Positions 62,623-64,000 of a stretch of 64,000 nt of DNA are shown here, piece after piece (the first letter of the stretch is position 1; each line of letters begins with the position of its first letter). A program made the position numbers and the translations under genes. The stretch is from positions 7,455,501-7,519,500 of the forward strand of contig NC_052619.1 of the NCBI RefSeq assembly GCF_016545825.1, given 5' to 3'. This DNA is from Eucalyptus grandis (lineage: Eukaryota; Streptophyta; Magnoliopsida; Myrtales; Myrtaceae). The notes below the pieces were generated by a model, which was given only the letters and a program-made list of their open reading frames with translations, ran no database searches and was not told where the DNA came from.

Positions 62623-63502
62623 TACATGAGGATGTGTGTACATGTGGTATGATGACATATGCATGGCTCTAAGGTAAATTATGCATGGATGCTTGAATGA
62701 TATGTCTCATGCTATGATTGTTATGATTGTATTGTGTGATTCGTTGAGTGGTTTATTGGGTCCTTTACCTACTGAGTGGCTGTACTCACCTATTTTGGGG
62801 AATAACATTTCAGACTAGATAAGATACCTCTGTTGCCATTGTCACTGGTAGATGGATCAAGTGGTTGGATATGACCGCGAGGAGGAGGATAGCAAAGGAA
62901 GGAACTTTTGGACGCCGGCATTGATTGATGGACTTTAAGTATATGATTGTTGGAGGAGATGTCGGTCATCTTTTGAAGTATAGCCAAGTATAGAAAACCA
63001 TGGCATTTCGATGTACCGACTAAAGATGTCCATCTGCTTTATGTAAATAAAAGTGTTCGGTTTTAACTTATATAAGATGTTTAGTTGGTGTGCATCATTT
63101 TCTGAATATAGGGAAGTGAGTGGTTGGATATGCTTCCGTTACATGAATTGCGCAAGGGACCAATCTAAAATATGTAAACCCCTAGGTTGTATGGACCAGC
63201 TGCAATTGAAATTGTATCAGAGTGATATGTTATTAGGGAAAGTGAAAGGTAAGCGAACCGTGACGACCCTAACAGATTGGAGGCCATCGAGGGGTGCCAT
63301 ATTAAAGGATTTCATTTTCAACCATAATGATCTGAGTTAAATACTCTTTTAATTTGGTTTAAGTCATGTTCATAAAGGAGGGAACTACATGAGGTGCTTA
63401 TCAAGGGGAAAAGAAAAGACAATTCTTGACAAATCTCTTCTCTAATAAGCATTTTTTTTTCACTTTTCTAGTACACTAGACACCCATTGCGGTGTGAGTA
63501 AG

Positions 63503-64000
63503 TGTGGCACCCCTAAACACCTAAGGTCACCACAAGTACCTATGGCTCCACCTAATGAATACCAGTTACATCTCTTAGCGGAAGCACCGTAGTTCATAGG
63601 CATATTTTTTTTTTGAAAACGGTCCCAGCGCAACTTATTAGTGGAAGCATAAACAAGTCTCACAATTTCTCCCTCCAATAACCATAATGGAATGCACACC
63701 AACTACGCACCATAAGAAAAGATAAAGCCGAGCCACTTTCATTCATATTTTCATGATGGATTTCTCGGGTCGGTACAACCAAAAAGAAAAGCCAAGACTT
63801 TTAACTAAACTTGGCCACAGCTCAAAATAGAGATCTCGACCCCCTATATCGATCATGTGTCATCCTCCATTTACAAGTGTTAGCTATCCTAAAAAAGTGT
63901 TAGCTCCCACTCTTCACGTGGGCCATCACACCCACCCCGATGCGTCGGGCAGTGGCGGCGGCGGCAGCAACATCCCCCGCATCACTCCGTCACGGCGGAC
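63503..64000. mobile_element. Probable LTR element, left part only (continues beyond window)
   Basis: The alignment with block 1 (GGTGTGAGGAAG at 24682-24693) breaks at 63502 and the new sequence begins TGTGGCACCCCTAAACACC, an LTR-like TG end resembling the TGTGGCATCCC of the element at 59777. The rest has no recognised domain. The right end and target-site duplication lie outside the window. Confidence 0.55.

Larger units (their letters stand above)
59777..63301 (+). mobile_element. Very long solo LTR, 3.5 kb, probably Ty3/Gypsy (Del/Tekay-like)
   Basis: Begins TGTGGCATCCCAAAATTTAT and ends CATCGAGGGGTGCCATA (the usual terminal CA has become TA). A TTAAA duplication flanks it, and block 1 has an uninterrupted site. 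CTGAGTGGCTGTACTCACC near 62780 and AATAAA at 63046-63051 are consistent with the R/U5 end of a long chromovirus-type LTR. There is no coding domain: the 189-codon minus frame at 60444-61013 is not a gene. Internal repeats are listed separately. Family assignment rests on ends, length and motifs only. Confidence 0.82.
40735..63502. repeat. Segmental duplication, copy 2
   Basis: Direct counterpart of 11712-24690, enlarged by later insertions at 42251, 50995, 57860 and 59777, and ended by another at 63503. Sub-blocks: A prime 40735-41781 (only the last third of A), B prime 41782-46772, then 46772-50990, 56221-57859, 58997-59771 and 63302-63502. It lacks the hAT-like element of copy 1 and has a 311-bp deletion at 46530 relative to 15606-15916, with GAG microhomology. 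Confidence 0.9.

Overview
The window is nuclear DNA from a flowering plant, almost certainly a eudicot. It is AT-rich and dominated by repeats: LTR retrotransposons, LINE fragments, a hAT-like element and MITE-like inverted repeats. Its few genes are GC-richer, and the two KCS genes have a GT-AG intron. The intergenic repeat style made me suspect Myrtaceae (Eucalyptus-like), but that is an impression and not proof. I found no rRNA, no convincing tRNA, no CRISPR array and nothing bacterial or organellar.

Three protein-coding genes can be supported. A CIPK4/CIPK7-type CBL-interacting protein kinase lies on the minus strand at 2277-3700. It is intronless and is split by one missing base in a G run at 3054-3056. 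Two 3-ketoacyl-CoA synthases (KCS11-like, very-long-chain fatty acid elongation) lie in tandem on the plus strand, about 9.5 kb apart: KCS copy 1 at 26944-29319 and KCS copy 2 at 36457-38866. Each has two exons and a complete Cys-His-Asn triad, and both look functional. They make the same kind of enzyme and differ mainly in a 24-bp in-frame duplication and a promoter-proximal duplication, both in copy 2.

The architecture is the most informative part. A tandem 3.44-kb repeat (A at 9291-12733, B at 12734-16166) starts a long stretch. That stretch from about 11.71 kb to at least 24.69 kb recurs in direct orientation from about 40.74 kb to 63.50 kb. The second copy is longer because it received separate insertions: a solo LTR (42251-44136), an LTR retrotransposon with both LTRs but no recognisable gag-pol (50995-56220), a truncated Copia fragment (57860-58996), a very long solo LTR (59777-63301) and the start of another probable LTR (63503 onward). 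The first copy instead carries a hAT-like element (17408-19002). Each insertion has an intact empty site in the other copy, and most have target-site duplications, so the relative order of events can be read directly.

Region by region: 1-0.9 kb holds a LINE fragment; 1.5-1.9 kb a short tandem repeat; 2.3-3.8 kb CIPK; 3.8-9.3 kb AT-rich intergenic DNA with microsatellites and local duplications; 9.3-24.7 kb duplicated block copy 1; 24.7-26.7 kb upstream region of KCS copy 1; 26.9-29.3 kb KCS copy 1; 29.6-36.1 kb repeat-filled spacer (MITE, LINE and decayed LTR relics); 36.5-38.9 kb KCS copy 2; 39.2-40.7 kb spacer; 40.7-63.5 kb duplicated block copy 2. Since a KCS gene follows the first block, another KCS copy may lie just beyond the right edge. 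I did not find a novel defence-type or enzymatic system. The unusual content is structural.
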